64,000 nucleotides of DNA from Lamellibrachia satsuma (lineage: Eukaryota > Annelida > Polychaeta > Sabellida > Siboglinidae): NCBI GenBank assembly GCA_033239005.1, contig BSQZ01000052.1, positions 509,001-573,000 of the forward strand. The letters are read 5' to 3'. The notes under the pieces are model-generated. The model did not search any database. It saw nothing but the letters and a program-made list of their open reading frames with translations, and was not told the DNA's origin. The position numbers were made by a program, and so were the translations under genes. Position 1 is the stretch's first letter. Every line of letters starts with the position of its first letter. Shown here in pieces: positions 13,441-27,300 of this stretch.

Positions 13441-16400
13441 CTATGCACTCTTCCAGTTCCATGGAATGCACATTTCTCCATCAGACATGACAGTGTAGAA
13501 GTGAGTGACTCGGAGCTGCCCATCCTTCAGATGAACATGAATGTCTGTCTGCGCCCGCAGCAGACGCTCGCAACAACTATCTAACTGGTCCCCGGAGATG
13601 TTCTCGTCAGCACACAGAGACTGCAGCCCTAGCTGTCCACAACATGTCTCCACCAGCCGCTCACGTGTCGCATGGGTTCTGTATAACATAAGGGGTGTTG
13701 ATCCTCATTACGGTGGTTGGGGGCTTAATCTGTGCTCGTTTGTAATTGAATAGTTTCAGAAGTTTTTTAAGAAAAAATTTTTCAGACTAGCTGATATACT
13801 AAGTGACGTACCAGATGAATAAAATTTATTTTGTAATAGTGATGTTTAATGATTTTTAAAACAGTTTTATAAATTAGTATGTTATTATCACAATTAAAAA
13901 TGAGGCAGATTTTGAAATATGACAGCACAGACATCAAGATCAATATTTCCTAGTATACTACGAGAACTGAAGAACTTAATTGATGCGAGAGCAGCAAGTG
14001 TAACATAGACAATACAACAAATACATACAGTTTATTGTTTCACATGCTATGATTGGTTGGATGATAAGAAGACAATATGGGACATGACCCCAATAGGGAA
14101 TTAGTACTTGCCTGTGATACGTTTTCTGTGTTTCTCGTGCTTGGTCAGTGTGCGAGTTGAGAAAGTCAACAACAAGGAATGCAGGGCACGAAGCTGGCAT
14201 GAGAATCTTCCCGGATGGCGAGTCAACCAGTGGGCCAGTCGTGCTGCAATCAAAGTAGTGATACATTAAATCGGACTGAATTAAAAATGTTGGCAAACTT
14301 TTTTTTGAATAAATATGTCCGAATTAATGAACAATTCTACAACATGTTATTGCTTGTTAGCATAGCAAAAGTACCAAATTGCCCAACACTCACTGCTCGA
14401 CAACCAACTGCAGGCCTTGCAGACATCCGTTAATCACACTGCTGGGGTTTGTGACGCGGTAGTCTTGCAGGGTGGCAATAAACTTGGTCAGTTGTTGCTG
14501 GTAGTCTGTCGCCATGACAACGGGTTGGTGTGTGCTGCGTGCCACTGCGATGTCACTGAGCAGAGAGGACAACTGGTGCTCGAGCACTGGCAGCGTGCTG
14601 AGGACGTCTTGGTGGTACTCGACAGACTGCAGCAGCTGTAAGGGGCAACAGTCAACATACTGCATTTACTACCTATATTATTAATAATTAATTAATGAGT
14701 TTGTCAGTTGAGTTGTTTGGTTCAATTGATAATCGTTATGTTATATATTATATATAATATATCACATCAACTTTTTTGAATTCTTAACAACTGCAGATTG
14801 CAGCAGCTGAAAGTGGTAACAGTAAACAAATATTTCCTATCTGATGATAATCTAAACATGTCACTACTAAAACATTAATACCAGACCTGTACATTGTCTA
14901 TATTATATATACATAAAATGTACATTTGATCTTACTAAAATATAAATAAATATACAAGTAAATACAGTCTCGCTTAAGATTAAACAATAACAATGAGAGT
15001 ATATTCTAAAAAGCAGTAATGTTAGATCAAAATAAATGGTTCAAATAAGTTAAGTATAATGTATAGTTTAATGATATAAGAAATATATGGGTAATATACA
15101 TCATATATATAAGTTAAGTAAAATAGTCCAGTCTCATGAGTTCGTAGCTGCTTGACTGAGAGAGTTATAGATCATTGCACCAGCAACTGCTATTGAATTT
15201 TTTTTTCATATATATATATTCTTAAAAAAAAATTTTTAATTCCAAAGTTTTTTTGTCATTTTGAACAACAATAGCATGCCATAAATCCTTTTAGACATTT
15301 TCTGACAGGCCCGTGACTCCTGATCCCCATCTGAAATGCCTTTCTGACCATCTAAAACTCAATCCTGGCACAAATAACTGAATAAAATGAATGTATATAA
15401 TGTACATAATGTCCATCACCAAACTGTGACACCGACCAGAATGTGCTGGCACATATATTTTGTTTAGAAATTGCTACAATATCTAATATGTGTCATCGGT
15501 ATATAACATCAATAGAATGGTTTTGTGCTGCCATTAAGTAAATAAATAGTGGTGGAGGAAAAAAGCGTTTTGCATCTGATGAAATAAAAATTTTCATATC
15601 TGGCTACATAACACGTTTTGCGGAAAAACCCCTTATATTATGCATATGTAGGTATGACAGTAATCTCGCCTCACCGACAGCCAGTTGTTGGGGATATCGT
15701 CCTTGCCCAGGCTTATGTTTCCCCACAAGTCAACCCCGGTCTCATTGCCAAACACAATCGTGTACCCTGCAACAGATGGGGACCCCAGGTTAAAGGCAGA
15801 ACAATTACACATACACATAGATGAATAAATGTTGGATTCTCGGTCAGCCAATGGCTTCCTTGTCCACTTGACATATGGGTTTTTTGTTTAGCAATCTTGT
15901 TAAATTCTGTGGTTTCTATTAACTATGTCAGAGGGGACAAAATGTGCAAAGTTTTACTTTCCATGCTCCAGAATGACCCAGTACTATTTGCACTAAGGAA
16001 TGGGGCCCGGCAATATCAAATGTACAGCTGTAAAGCCTCTAATCTATTTAACCTACTGACATTTATTCTGAAACATGGGAGACAAGGACCTCAATAATTG
16101 TATAAACAACGTCTGATATTTTGCCCATACATCAATTAATAATTTAATTGTAAAGTAATTCTATTTACATTAGATACGTTTTTATATATAGAACACGATT
16201 TTAAATGCTTTTCTTTCTTTCAAAAATGTGTTTTCACATTGTTTGGGATGGCATAGTTATCATTATGTCACCTGATGGTCATTAAAAAATTATGTAACAC
16301 CTTTTTCTTGGAAATTGGACACCCCACCCTCATATAATGCCCCACAGTGCTGGACCAAACCCCCCTCCAAAACTATGTAACACACAACAACTGTCCCCTA

Positions 16401-18872
16401 TGATCAATGCTTGAACCAACTGTGCTCTAGGTGGTTAACAAATGATTTGAACTCCAATACTGAGGAATGTCTCGCTCACTGCTGTACTGATAAAAACAGT
16501 GCTTTGAGCCTTTGATAGTATTATAAACACCCCTGCTGGCATTACATCATTTTTTAAAGGCCCCTTGAAAGCAGCTGTCATGAGACTTACCCTGGACGTT
16601 AAACTCGTGTTTGTAGTGTTCATGCAGATTAAGCAAACAGCGAAGACATGCGCGGAACTGGGTGAGCCCCCAGCCGCAGGCCCACTTGACATCAGTCACT
16701 CCCATGGACTGCTTCAGAGCAGCGCTCAGTCGATGGGTCTCCTTTCTGATAGGAGCAAATGTCTGCTGCAGACGCCGTGCCTTGCTTCTGTTGCCATGCA
16801 ACCAGCCACTATAAAGTGATACATTTGGGTGCAGGGTTGAAAAATAATGATTTTTTTTAAATTAAAAAAATCGGATGTTTTTTATTTTTTTTATTTTTTT
16901 TTTAAATCTGGTATATAAACATTTATAGCGATGTTTATATTTATAAACTCTTTCAAACATGTTCTGTTCAAATCGATATGGGTACTTGTCTTAACAGAGG
17001 GTACATGATTTTTGCTTATATAAAGACATCAGGCAATGTCCACAAGGCCTCACCCCCTGTAGTTGCATAATCTGTCTTGGAAAGGAAAGCATGCTGTGTG
17101 TCTGTGGCTTTAGCAGTGATAATTATTGTTTGCTGAGAGGGTGGATTAGCACCTGTCCAGGGCTCTGTGTACTCTATGGGTCTCCAACCAGACTGCAAAC
17201 TGGTACAGTATTAGACAATTGTCACCAAAACAGTACTGGTGACTCAAGTGAGACAGTATTGGCAAAACTGTCTCACTTGAGTCAACATACTGAATTGGTA
17301 AAAACTAGCACAAGCTATAATGGGACTTTAACTCCGGACTTCTGACTTGAAAAGGTACAAGTTTGTGTGGCTTCACAGTATTCAGAAAGGGAATAGCTCA
17401 AACATACACAATGTCATAAAATATTTGACTATCAGGCTATCTGATGACAATACAACTACACAAGTGTGTGCACTTTGTGCTTTTGTGTTAAAAAACATAC
17501 AAAACTTTGTTGATCTCGATGCTTGTAAATAATTATTTGTGTTAAATTGATATAAATCAGTATAGTAGAGCATGGTGGCTGTGTGGTAGGGCATCGGATT
17601 GGCAGTCGAGGGGACCACAGTTCGAATCCACCTGCTGCCGTTTCGAAACTTGGGCAATTTCGTACACCCTACTTTGCCTGTGCTTTCGGAAGACACTAAA
17701 GACATTAAAAGCCATTGGTCCCTTCTATCTGGTGTCTAAGCCAGGGGAAGCAAGAGCCCACACAGGGAAATGGAAAAAACTGTCATGGTGATCTCGATCT
17801 ATAAATTTACTACTACCTCCCAGTTTAGCTGTGATCACCTGCTTAAGGGGCATCTCACCAAGCATCACCAGATCAACCTGCTTAGGGAGCATCTCACCAA
17901 GCATCACCAGATCAACCTGAGGGAGTTCTGTTAACCTACTTGAGTGTGTCATAGGAGATCCGTTTCTTATAAGATGACCTGAACGCCTCAGCCCCGGGCA
18001 CCCTGTAGCTCTCATACACATCCCTTGTACTGGGATGAAAGCCTGCGTTCCTTGCTGTTGGATGGGGTCTGGGCTGCTCAGTGGGGTTAATCTTGCTGAT
18101 GTAGTCGAGGGGTAGATTGGACACCCTCAGGACTGTGGTAACTGTCTCATGTGCACTCTGAGACAGCAGTGGGATGTACACCTTGTGAATTCTACCTAAA
18201 ACAACCAATGTCTCTCTCATGTGTCGTTCAGTTTCCCCTGGGTAAAATGACGGGTGAGGTGGTGGGGTGCCTGCCAGGGGTGGACAGGGCGAGCGCCCTT
18301 ATTTTTTAAACACTAGCTTCAAAACGGTGCATTCTGGTGCAGGTTTTTTAAAGGCCTCTCATATGAGCAAATTGTCTGTATGAGTGACCTTTAATATATA
18401 ATTATATATAAAATTTTATTAAGAAAAGAACAACTACACCTACTAATAATATTCATAATTAACTAAAAAACTTTCCTGGGCACAGCAGCCAAACATGCCC
18501 AACCTCGTATTTACGCATAGCAGCCATCCTGCCGACCGTTATTTTGCAATGCTGTTTCAAATCTTGAACAGAACGAGATACAATGAGGTAACCATGTGAC
18601 GTCACCATTTTGGCATAGTAATTTTTGTGTGCCGCCCTGTTGCTGATTGTGGCTTCATCTGTCGTCAGTTTGACCTTTTCTTTGTTTACTTCAATTATAT
18701 TTTGTTAGTATGATCATATGGTTAAGCATATTTTGTAAAAGAGTTTGCAATGTTTTGGGTGTTGGTTTTACATAATTTTTAACTGAAACAAAAACATTCA
18801 CGTCACAATTCACAAAACCCTATTGGAAGCCACCTTAACAGCATTATTCATTCACACATTCAGCAGTTGTCA

Positions 18873-18921
<49 letters not shown>

Positions 18922-21900
18922 AAAAATATATATAATGTTAAAATAGATAAGGGTTATATATATAATAGATAAGGGTTATATATAATAGTTCTTACTAACA
19001 CTAGGAAAGTCCAGATCATATGGCATGATTCAAAATAAAATGTTTATTTTCTACTTGCCTTGTGATTATTAGAACATTGCTTAGGAGTAAAGTATGTGCA
19101 GTGTCTAATTGTGTCCCTCAACAACCATGTGGGAAAGAATGGAGGTAATGCTCCATTACCTGATGACTTGGTTTCAGCTGCTGTGTCTCGGATGTAGAAC
19201 ACCAGACTAACTGGGGCTACCTTCTGTTGTCCCACTTGTAAAGTGCACAGATATTCCTGCAGTTTCTTTAGAGATTCTTCATTCACAGACTGTAACATAA
19301 AATACAACTGACCTACAAATACAAATGGTACAGCATATCCTGTTCTGGGCAGCTTGCTGCATGGTAATGCTCATTATAATATTATGGCTTAAAATTGTTA
19401 TGTCACCAGTTTGATATAATTCTTACTAATTAGGATCTAACCACATGTTTTAAGTACCTCACAAGTGTCAGTGCTGGGGTGTCAGAACTTTATGTAAAAG
19501 CCAAAGTCCAGTGGGACAAGATCCAGCTAAGAACAGGTTGACCAAGTGTCTGTTCAAACATGTCTGTTCAAACATAAAGGCACACTTTATTGGCTAGTTT
19601 AAAGTCTGTCAGGGTTAGATATTATAGAGTATAAAGCTATAGAGAATCAGTCAAGTTGCAGACAGGTTGTTGTATTAAGTAGAAATTACCCCTATGACAC
19701 ATGTAATGCTAAACATAATAATATTAATTTGCTAGACTTTAATTTTCTTCTTTTGTTCATGCAGTTTATTGTTTAACAAGATTTGCCATCCAAGCCAAAT
19801 GCCCAGATGGCAAGTGGACAAGGAAGCCATTGGCTTATCGAGAGTCCAACAATGTTCACCTACTTATAACCCGCCCTCCTGATATAGGTGTCAACCTTGT
19901 TTTTAAACATATTCACGCTGCTAGCAGTTACACAATCTGTAGACAATTTGTTCCATTCATTTATTGTCCTCTGTGAGAACGAGTGCTTCCTGATGTCCAA
20001 TCTACATTGATCCTTTACTAATTTTACCTCATGTCCTCTAGTTCTGCTATCCTTCTTGAGTGAGAAAAACATATTTTTATCAATATTTTCATACCCATTC
20101 AATATCTTAAAAACTTCAATCCGATCTCCTCTCAACCTCCTTGTCTCTAGAGTTGTTAAACCACATTCCTTCAGGCGTTCTTCATAACTAAGGTCTCTCA
20201 GTTGTGGAATCATTTTAGTTGCTCTCCCGTTCAAGCGTATCTATATCCTTCTTACGATATGGTCTCCCTGCTTGTATACAGTATTCTAAATGAGGTCTAA
20301 CTATTGCTTTATAAAGAGGTATAATTAACTTTTTTCCCTTGTATGTTATGTTTCTTCTAATCAATCCAAGAATTTGATTACCATTTGAAGCTGCAATACC
20401 ACACTGCTCTGAAACTTTCATATCAGCGCTTATTGTTACTCCTAAGTCCTTTTCTTTTACAGTAGTACCCAGAACAGTATCTCCCATTTTATAGTTTACA
20501 TCCAAGTTCCCATGTCCTGTATGTAGGCATTTACATTTCCCAAAATTGAACAACATCTGCCATTTCTCAGACCATTTCACTAATCTGTCTAGATCGTTTT
20601 GTAAATGTTGTTTATCACCATCAGTATTAACCTTTCTAAACAGTTTTGTGTCATCTGCAAATTTCAGTACGTTACTTGTTATACTGTCGTCCAAGTCATT
20701 GATATATATTAAGAATAATATAGGTCCTAATACTGATCCTTGAGGTACCCCACTCAAAACCGATTTCCAATTTGAAACTTCTCCATCCACTACAACTCGT
20801 TGTCTTCTGTCAGTCAGCCATTGTTCTATCCAGTCAGTTATGCTATCCCCGATACCATGGGCTTTTAATTTAAGTAGTAATCTTTGATGTGGCACTTTGT
20901 CAAAAGCTTTCTGAAAATCTAAGTAGATAATATCCACTGGCGATCCCATGTCTATCCACTTAGTGATTTCTTCCAAAAAACATAACATATTTGTTAAGCA
21001 TGACCTCGCTTTAAGGAATCCATGTTGAGATGAATTTAATAATTTATGCTTAACGAGGAAGTCCACTATATGGTCTTTAATTAACCTTTCTAATAATTTA
21101 CAAATCACTGACGTTAAACTCACTGGCCTGTAATTTTCTGACTTATTTCTCGAACCCTTTTTAGAGATAGAACTAGTCTTCATTTAAACGTATAGTGATG
21201 TTTAAAATTACTGCATATTTCATGTGGGGAAAAAGTGCAGACCAAGACACTACGATTTAATCCACAATGACATGTTGAATTTCAAAAATGGTATGAACAA
21301 TTATCATGCCTAACTGAAGTGCGACATCTTGATTTGTTGTTGTAAAGGCCTACAAGATATATAGGGGTTGGCAGCTGTGAACAAAGGATGTGCCAGAGAC
21401 ACTAATTAAATGCTTCACTGACCTGTTCCTTCGGATATCTGCCAAATAGGTCTGGGTGAACAGCAAAGTAGAATGGTCGGAGTGCTGTGGCGGTCTGACC
21501 TTCTGTCAGTCTCCTTTTCACTGTTTGTTGTACCAACCAAAGCCCTGTCCTGAAACCAGATCAAACTTGACTGTTGTTTAAAGGCTTTCGATCAGACAGA
21601 AACAAAACATTTTCAAAATGGCTTTCTTAGCTTTACATGTTAACTTCAACTTAGCTCTATATATATTGATAGTTCATTCTAGTGATATTCTGAACTGAAT
21701 CTGTTGTTAAGAAACGTGCTTATATAAACTGCCAACATCATTTGTTAACAAATAACATATTGATAGTGTAATAATTAAATTTCTATAGCTAAACGAATAC
21801 TTTAATATTTGACTGAGGCTATTAAATGATCATTCGCTGTTAATTTAATGAAACTATGTATATTATGAAAGGACTATCATACAATAAAATTAATTAAACC

Positions 21901-22456
21901 AATTAAAATATAGGGTAATTGTAAAGTTGACTCTTCCATGAGACTAAAATGCTTTGCTTAAATTGACTGTTTTCCTTACTTTTTAAAAATGGTAAATGTA
22001 TACTAAAATTAAATGGACACAACTTCACAACAAACAATTCAACTTTGACATTATTATCGAATTTATTGTTGACGTTGAAAGAAACAACAATATCGTGTTC
22101 TATATTAGGCCACGGGCACGGACGATTCTGCCCAGTTTTATAATATATACCTGAAAAGGCGACATTTTTTACAAAACGCCGCTGCCATCAACGCGAACGT
22201 GTGTTCTATGCACCGCAGTAAGTGAAGTTCCACGATAGCCTTGTTCTCACGACCGGTACGCAGGCGAAATTGCAATGGAATTGCGTTTTGTACACTGCGG
22301 GAACTTGACAGCGTGCCATTTGTTTACAAATATACTTGCTTAGCCTCGGTTCAACTAGTTCGGCAAGACTCGTGCACACTCGCTAGCGGACGATGATCTG
22401 CCGTCGTGCTCGCGTGCACGTACGCACCACAGCCGGTCAAAGACCTGAACCGCCAT
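13441..22456 (-). CDS. TCAIM: T-cell activation inhibitor, mitochondrial (TCAIM) homologue, complete
   Basis: TCAIM is a mitochondrial protein. Exons in transcription order: 22456-22428, 21549-21423, 19289-19160, 18195-17940, 16808-16591, 15766-15675, 14635-14394, 14243-14112, 13678-13441. The lengths sum to 1,464 bases, 487 codons plus stop; human TCAIM has about 496 residues. Matching segments include ALRPFYFAVHPDLFGRYP, VNEESLKKLQEYL, LVFYIRDT, VKWACGWGLTQF, YTIVFGNETG, QARETQKTYHR and THFYTVMSDGEMCIPWNW near the C terminus. The start is inferred: ATG at 22456 gives MAVQVFDRLW, the donor phase fits exon 2, and the next residues (GLWLVQQTVKRRL) are basic and amphipathic as in a mitochondrial presequence. 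The intron after 14112 has a GC donor. The function in this animal is unknown; the family name comes from mammalian work. Confidence 0.92.
14110..14112 (-). other. TCAIM: GC-AG splice donor of TCAIM exon 8
   Basis: The exon ends ...TATCACAG and the intron begins GCAAGT, the standard consensus for GC donors (AG|GCAAGT). Joining here to the acceptor before 13678 gives AG plus A (Arg) and keeps the frame into THATRERL. The only nearby GT (GTACTA) breaks the frame and hits TGA within six codons. Confidence 0.85.
15836..15910 (+). mobile_element. Solo 3' tail of a CR1-like LINE
   Basis: About 70 bases (GCCAATGGCTTCCTTGTCCA through CAATCTTGTTAAAT) match the 3' ends of the LINE copies at 19.77 kb and 31.3 kb. 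Nothing coding precedes it, so it is an extremely 5'-truncated insertion in a TCAIM intron. Confidence 0.8.
17240..17284. repeat. Perfect inverted repeat, 17-bp stem, 11-base loop
   Basis: TGACTCAAGTGAGACAG at 17240-17256 is followed by an 11-base loop and its exact reverse complement at 17268-17284. It lies in the TCAIM intron between exons 18195-17940 and 16808-16591. A smaller 6-bp inverted pair (GTCACC / GGTGAC) overlaps its left side. Confidence 0.9.
17570..17760 (+). mobile_element. tRNA-derived SINE
   Basis: The 5' part is tRNA-like: GGTGGCTGTGTGGTAGGGCA resembles an A box and AGTTCGAATCC a B box, spaced as in a tRNA. The tRNA-unrelated body follows (ACTAAAGACATTAAAAGCCA, TTGGTCCCTTCTATCTGGTG). 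The tRNA part lacks proper stems, so it is a retroposon, not a tRNA gene. It sits in a TCAIM intron. Confidence 0.75.
17845..17928. repeat. Short tandem duplication, 39-bp unit, about 2 copies
   Basis: The segment GGCATCTCACCAAGCATCAC followed by CAGATCAACCTG is repeated with few changes. It ends about 11 bases from the donor of TCAIM exon 18195-17940, on the intron side. Confidence 0.85.
18876..18918. repeat. (TA)n microsatellite
   Basis: Roughly 21 uninterrupted TA dinucleotides in a TCAIM intron, followed by more degenerate TATA-rich sequence with a duplicated GATAAGGGTTATATATA motif up to about 18990. Confidence 0.95.
19768..21183 (-). mobile_element. LINE copy A, CR1-like, 5'-truncated and frameshifted
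   Basis: The minus strand encodes reverse transcriptase from the KKGSRNKSENYRPVS motif through YLDFQKAFDKVPH, SGVPQGSVLGPILFLIYIND and the catalytic KFADDTKLF. After a small deletion frameshift near 20215-20234 it continues with ATKMIPQLRDLSYEERL to a stop at 19860. A 3' UTR of about 90 bases ends around ATCTTGTTAAA without poly(A), as in CR1-like LINEs. It lies in the TCAIM intron between exons 21549-21423 and 19289-19160. The endonuclease domain and the RT start are missing. Non-functional. Confidence 0.92.
22428..22456 (-). promoter_or_regulatory. TCAIM: TCAIM inferred start with YY1-like motif
   Basis: On the minus strand the start reads ATAATGGCGGTT, close to the YY1 consensus AANATGGCGGC, which in many animal genes overlaps the initiator ATG. 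The surrounding 22.1-22.5 kb is richer in CpG than the rest of the window (for example CACGACCGGTACGCAGGCG), as expected for a promoter. The first exon is only 29 coding bases and ends at a GTGCGT donor whose phase joins exon 2 exactly. Confidence 0.45.
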
Positions 22457-24349
22457 TATGCTAGCTAACTTGTGCTTACGTCAGTTTTTTTCAGTGCAGT
22501 GACGAAAGCAACAACGCATATTATGTCGTTGTCAATATTAGTTGCAGATAAGTTATATGGATAACTGTTATAAAACAATGTAAAAAATGGGCGTTCAGTC
22601 GACATTTACAAACGCCCGCATGTTTGCCAATATAAGCATCCACTAGATGGCAGTACATGCTTGGTGCCATTTTAACATGTGCTGCCACCTTTCGGGTGTT
22701 CTATTCTATACTGTTCTTGTACCAGATTTGATGCGATTTCCCCAGTCAGTCTCTATTAAATGTAGTGTTGTCAGGTCAAATTCAGGTGGCCGTCACACTG
22801 TTTCCTTTACTCCTTTGAACATGTTTACAATTATTTTCTTTACAATTTTGCACCACATTAAACAGTCACCTCTTTTTTAAGTGTCTGAAAATAACACCTC
22901 ATTTTCAGAACAAAAACTACCAAACCTGACATCCCTCAGTGTTGACCCAAAACAATTAAATGTTGTTGTGAACAGCCTAATGACTACAATATTGTTGCAT
23001 TAGGGATCAGCCACTATAACCTCTATATGCATGCATTGTGATCATCTGATAGTTGCGATATCTGAGAACAAACGTTAAACAAAAAGATGTTAATAACATA
23101 CTGATGCATGTTCACAATAAATTTCCCATATGTCTGAGCTAATCTTTTTTATAAAACAGCAGGCCGGGGTGGCAAATTTTGTAGTTATAATTAAAATGTT
23201 GGTACAATTCATGTATTTGTTACTTATTCCTGGAAAAGGGCTGTTTGGGGTATATATCTCATAAGATATGACTACAAAACGTCTGCAGGTCTTCAACATA
23301 CTGAGTACAAAATACTGGAATATCAAACCTGACCTGATGAATTGTTAATGATCAGAACATTGTAACTACTGAGCAGTGCAGTTCAGTGCAACACAACATT
23401 TATTGAACAACATAACTGTCACCATGTTACATCAGCACACATTGGATATTTCTGTTCTAGCAAATGCACATGTAAATATTATGCAACCTAGATAAATACT
23501 GGTATGTAATAATTATCAAATTGATCACAATCAAGTGTTGTTTAAAAATATACATAAATAAACATGTGGACCACACACTGTGCAATCAGTGCACACGTAG
23601 TAATCAACATATGAGCAACCAAATCCTCGAATGAGATTCATCTGCGAAGTGAACAGGGCATGTATGTGTCGTTGACCTATGCCCTGGAAGAGTGAAGAGT
23701 GTAGAGGACTGTGAATAGTTTAAGCAAAACTACAAACATAAGAAACAGTTGCTAAAGAATGATCAGAGCAAGTTACTCCTGGCAGACTGTCTGTTTTGCA
23801 TTAATTGGCACCACTGTCTGGCAGAAGATGCCAGGGTGCCAGGATTATCCGTGTTATTCGGTGGCAGACATGCATAATGCCATGGACATGCATAATGCAT
23901 TTCCAAGGGTGATGATTTAGACAAGTTATCCAGGATGATAATATTTTTAATTCTGTATCTTCATCATGATTAATTACTTACTGCAAGCAGTGAAATATTC
24001 TTGGAACAGACCATAGGGCTAAACAATGCTATAAGGGGTGCTTTATTAGTAATAATTAGACACCACAAATTAGATGATGTTCGACTCATGATTTGTCAGG
24101 GCGTTCCACCTTTCTCTTCAACATGGACAAGCACATCAACAGTTGACAGACTGGCAGCCAAAGGGTGTAAGTTTTGTATAGACCTTTACAGCCAACTAGT
24201 TACTTTGTGCCATTACAACTCACCCATTTATTCGTTTCCTCATAATCTTTGATTAGAATATGACAATAGTAAATTACAACAACATCAAAAGCAAAGTAAC
24301 CAATAAATCAACCTAACATGTCTCTCTGTCAGGTAGCACCATGACCATT
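22457..24349. other. Intergenic stretch upstream of TCAIM
   Basis: It contains the presumed TCAIM promoter side and unremarkable AT-rich sequence. A TTTATT at 24227-24232 is an AATAAA on the minus strand, about 120 bases past the stop of the next gene, and is a plausible poly(A) signal for it. I see no exon or clear repeat here. Confidence 0.5.
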
Positions 24350-27300
24350 TCAATAGCACGTCTTTGCTCTTAAGAGGTATCTGTTTGTGTATTCGGAGAA
24401 CTCTGGCCATTTGCCAATGCGCTCGCCCCTGGCAAGTACTTGTGCCCGTTTCTGCTCCTCGTATCCCCGGTATGTCTTGCGTGTCATGGGATCCACGATA
24501 CCATTGTTGTTAAGTGGCACTGCTGATCGGAACCACGTGGTTCTTGCTGTAATCAACAATAGTCAAACATGGTACAAAACATACTGATAAATGCAATGCT
24601 GCCAAAGCATTAACTTAATGTCATATCTGTTGAAAGACAACGCAATGGAAAATAACATTTCTGGTTATTGGAGATGGTATTAGAAGCAGTTCCTGTCTTA
24701 GTGGTTGTGCACTAGCCCAGTTCTACAGCAGAAGGCAGACGAGTTTGATCAATAACAAACTATGCAACCATACCCCAAGACTGTTTGATCAACAGAATTG
24801 TAAAAAGCAGACACTTGTAAATGGTACTAGTTTCTTTGTTACATATACTTCACTAATTATAATAACCACCAAACATAGTACTACAAGTTCACTTTCATTT
24901 TGGTTATGCCTTACCTGGGAATTTCTGTGCATAGTAGCCGTCTGCAGGTCTGCCATAGTCCATCGTGACGCGACCGGCGAGGTTGGTTGAAGGTCGTCTG
25001 TAGGAGTCTATTGTTGTATATCTTGAAACGTCTTCACCAAAATAATGACTCCTGGTCTTCTCACCTACAATGCATGTTACAAATTACAGGTTAACTAAAC
25101 TGTTTCCTCACTGCTACTGTGGTGAAACAGTGTATTCTTGACTTCAGGATGTGAGCACGTGGTCTGTAATGTGTGGGTAGATGTCCCATGTCATGCTTAC
25201 ACAACCAGGTGGAACAAATCTTATTCAAATGGTAGTCATTGATTTCCAAGGTAAATGTTTGGCAACATCTGAGGGACGAGCTCAAAACATTGATGTACGA
25301 TGATACTTCATGAAAACATTGTCTTTTAACATCAGAATTTACTAAGTGACAACATATGTGATGCTGTGACAGATGGAATGATTATGATCAAAAATGAAGA
25401 TGTGGAATCATAGAAATGTAAAACAAAGAAAGACCTCTGTGCTTTGAATATAACCTGTTTTATAATTATCATTTATTTTTCAAGAGCATTAGGAGGTACC
25501 ATTCTCCATATAATACAGTGCCATGGAAATTATACATATACACCTGTATATACAATGCATACAACAAATATACATAAGATACCATAATTACTATTTGTTT
25601 TCACACCTTAAAATGTGCGCAATCAGAGCGTGTTACCTTGCTTGTCAGGGCCCCACCGGACAGACGCTCGTCCCCGACAGGTGTTGTGGTCGTAGGGAGG
25701 ATTACGATTCCATCTCTCACCCACCCACAGTAGAGGCTGGTCTGTGGACAAGCCCCTCAGGGACTTCTGACTCATTGTGTTTGCATACCGTGGCCGGAAT
25801 CCAGCATCTTTATCTATTGTCCTCGGCCCATTGTAGAAGAAGAATGGGTCAGGTGTCTGAAAAGGATACACTTTAATTATTCTCATTTGAAGAAGTCCAA
25901 ATTTGGATGGGGTTTATTTTTGCCCAAATGTATTTGAACAACATACCAAATGTTAATGCTCATTATCATTGTACGTCAACAGTACTTGTATTAGTGTGTC
26001 TGGTGGGGCCAGGCACCCAATATTATGAAGCATACTATCAGGGCTGGGGTGAATAAAACAATTAATTGGAATTATTCAATTCAATTCCTGAATTTAAATT
26101 GAAAGATTTTCACCAAGCAGAATTGAATTGAAAGATTTTTAGTAAGTTGAATTGGAATTGAAAGAAAATGAACTGAACCTCATTTTCTAGTGCTGGTGCG
26201 ATCTGGTTTTATTTCCAATGTGATCCTCAATCCAACCCTAGAATTGTATATAAATTCAAAGTCTTTGTAGCAGCTAAACATTTGTACACCATTTGAGGAT
26301 CTGAGGTGAGAATATTTGTCCAAATTTGAACAAAGGGTCTGTGTGGCAATGTTACCATGTGGCAATTTGAAAAAAAGAACTCAGAAGTTCTGCTCAAATC
26401 AAACTATGGTGGGCATGCTTTGAATTCAATACAGGTTGCAGCTCTTGCTCTAAGATAACATGTGTTGTCTGCCTGCACTTATCTGAAACCATGCCCTTTG
26501 TGTGCTGGGAATGTGTGAAGCCACAGCCACCCCAATGGAGCATCCCAACAATTAGTAATTGGCTTGCTACTCCTGCATTGTTTCATTGGTATTTCTGAAA
26601 CCATAAAATGATCAGCCTACTGGTCTTTTCATGTTGTATGAATAACGGCTCAGCAATTGTCTGTACATTCTTACAAAATATCAGGTTTGTTTGCATAGAT
26701 GTAGATGTAATAGAAAAGTAATAGACTAGACTATTATCTATTACCTTAGGATCTATTACTTTAACTTTTGAAAAAAGTTCCTCTATTACTATTACAGAAA
26801 AAAAATGTCTATTACAATTACATATTACTATTATCCCATGCGTATGCATTGGAAAAACTCCTATAGAATTAATTCTGAATTGGAATTGAATCTGAATTGA
26901 AAGATTTGATTTGGAATTTTAATTAAAAAAAATGAATTGAATTGGAGTTGATTAAATTGAATTGAAATGAATTTTAATTGGAATTGATTAAATGGAATTG
27001 AAGTCCTGCATACTAAAGTCTCCCAGCATTCTTGCAGCATTTTAATTTGGCCAACCGCAACGTTCAACCAACGTTCCAGCACCTAAGATATACATGGACA
27101 AATCTGTATTAGATATAGTTTTGTCATCACAAAAAGAATTAGGGGACAATGTAAAAATACATGAACCATTGGGTAACAGTGACCACAATAAAATTCATTT
27201 TGACATCAATGTCAAATCAGAAAGTAAAAATAAAAAACATACAGGAGAAACTTCCACGAAGGTAAATATAAAGATATGAGAAAATACTTAGCAAAGCTAG

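Noticed and set aside
13541..13753. Plus-strand frames opposite TCAIM exons
   Set aside because: Antisense shadows of exons whose minus-strand translation matches TCAIM.
17575..17650. Possible tRNA gene
   Set aside because: A and B box-like words are present, but the cloverleaf arms do not pair and a SINE body follows.
22205..22319. Alternative TCAIM start at ATG 22319 (MARCQVPAVYK)
   Set aside because: No good donor of the required phase follows, whereas ATG 22456 joins exon 2 exactly.
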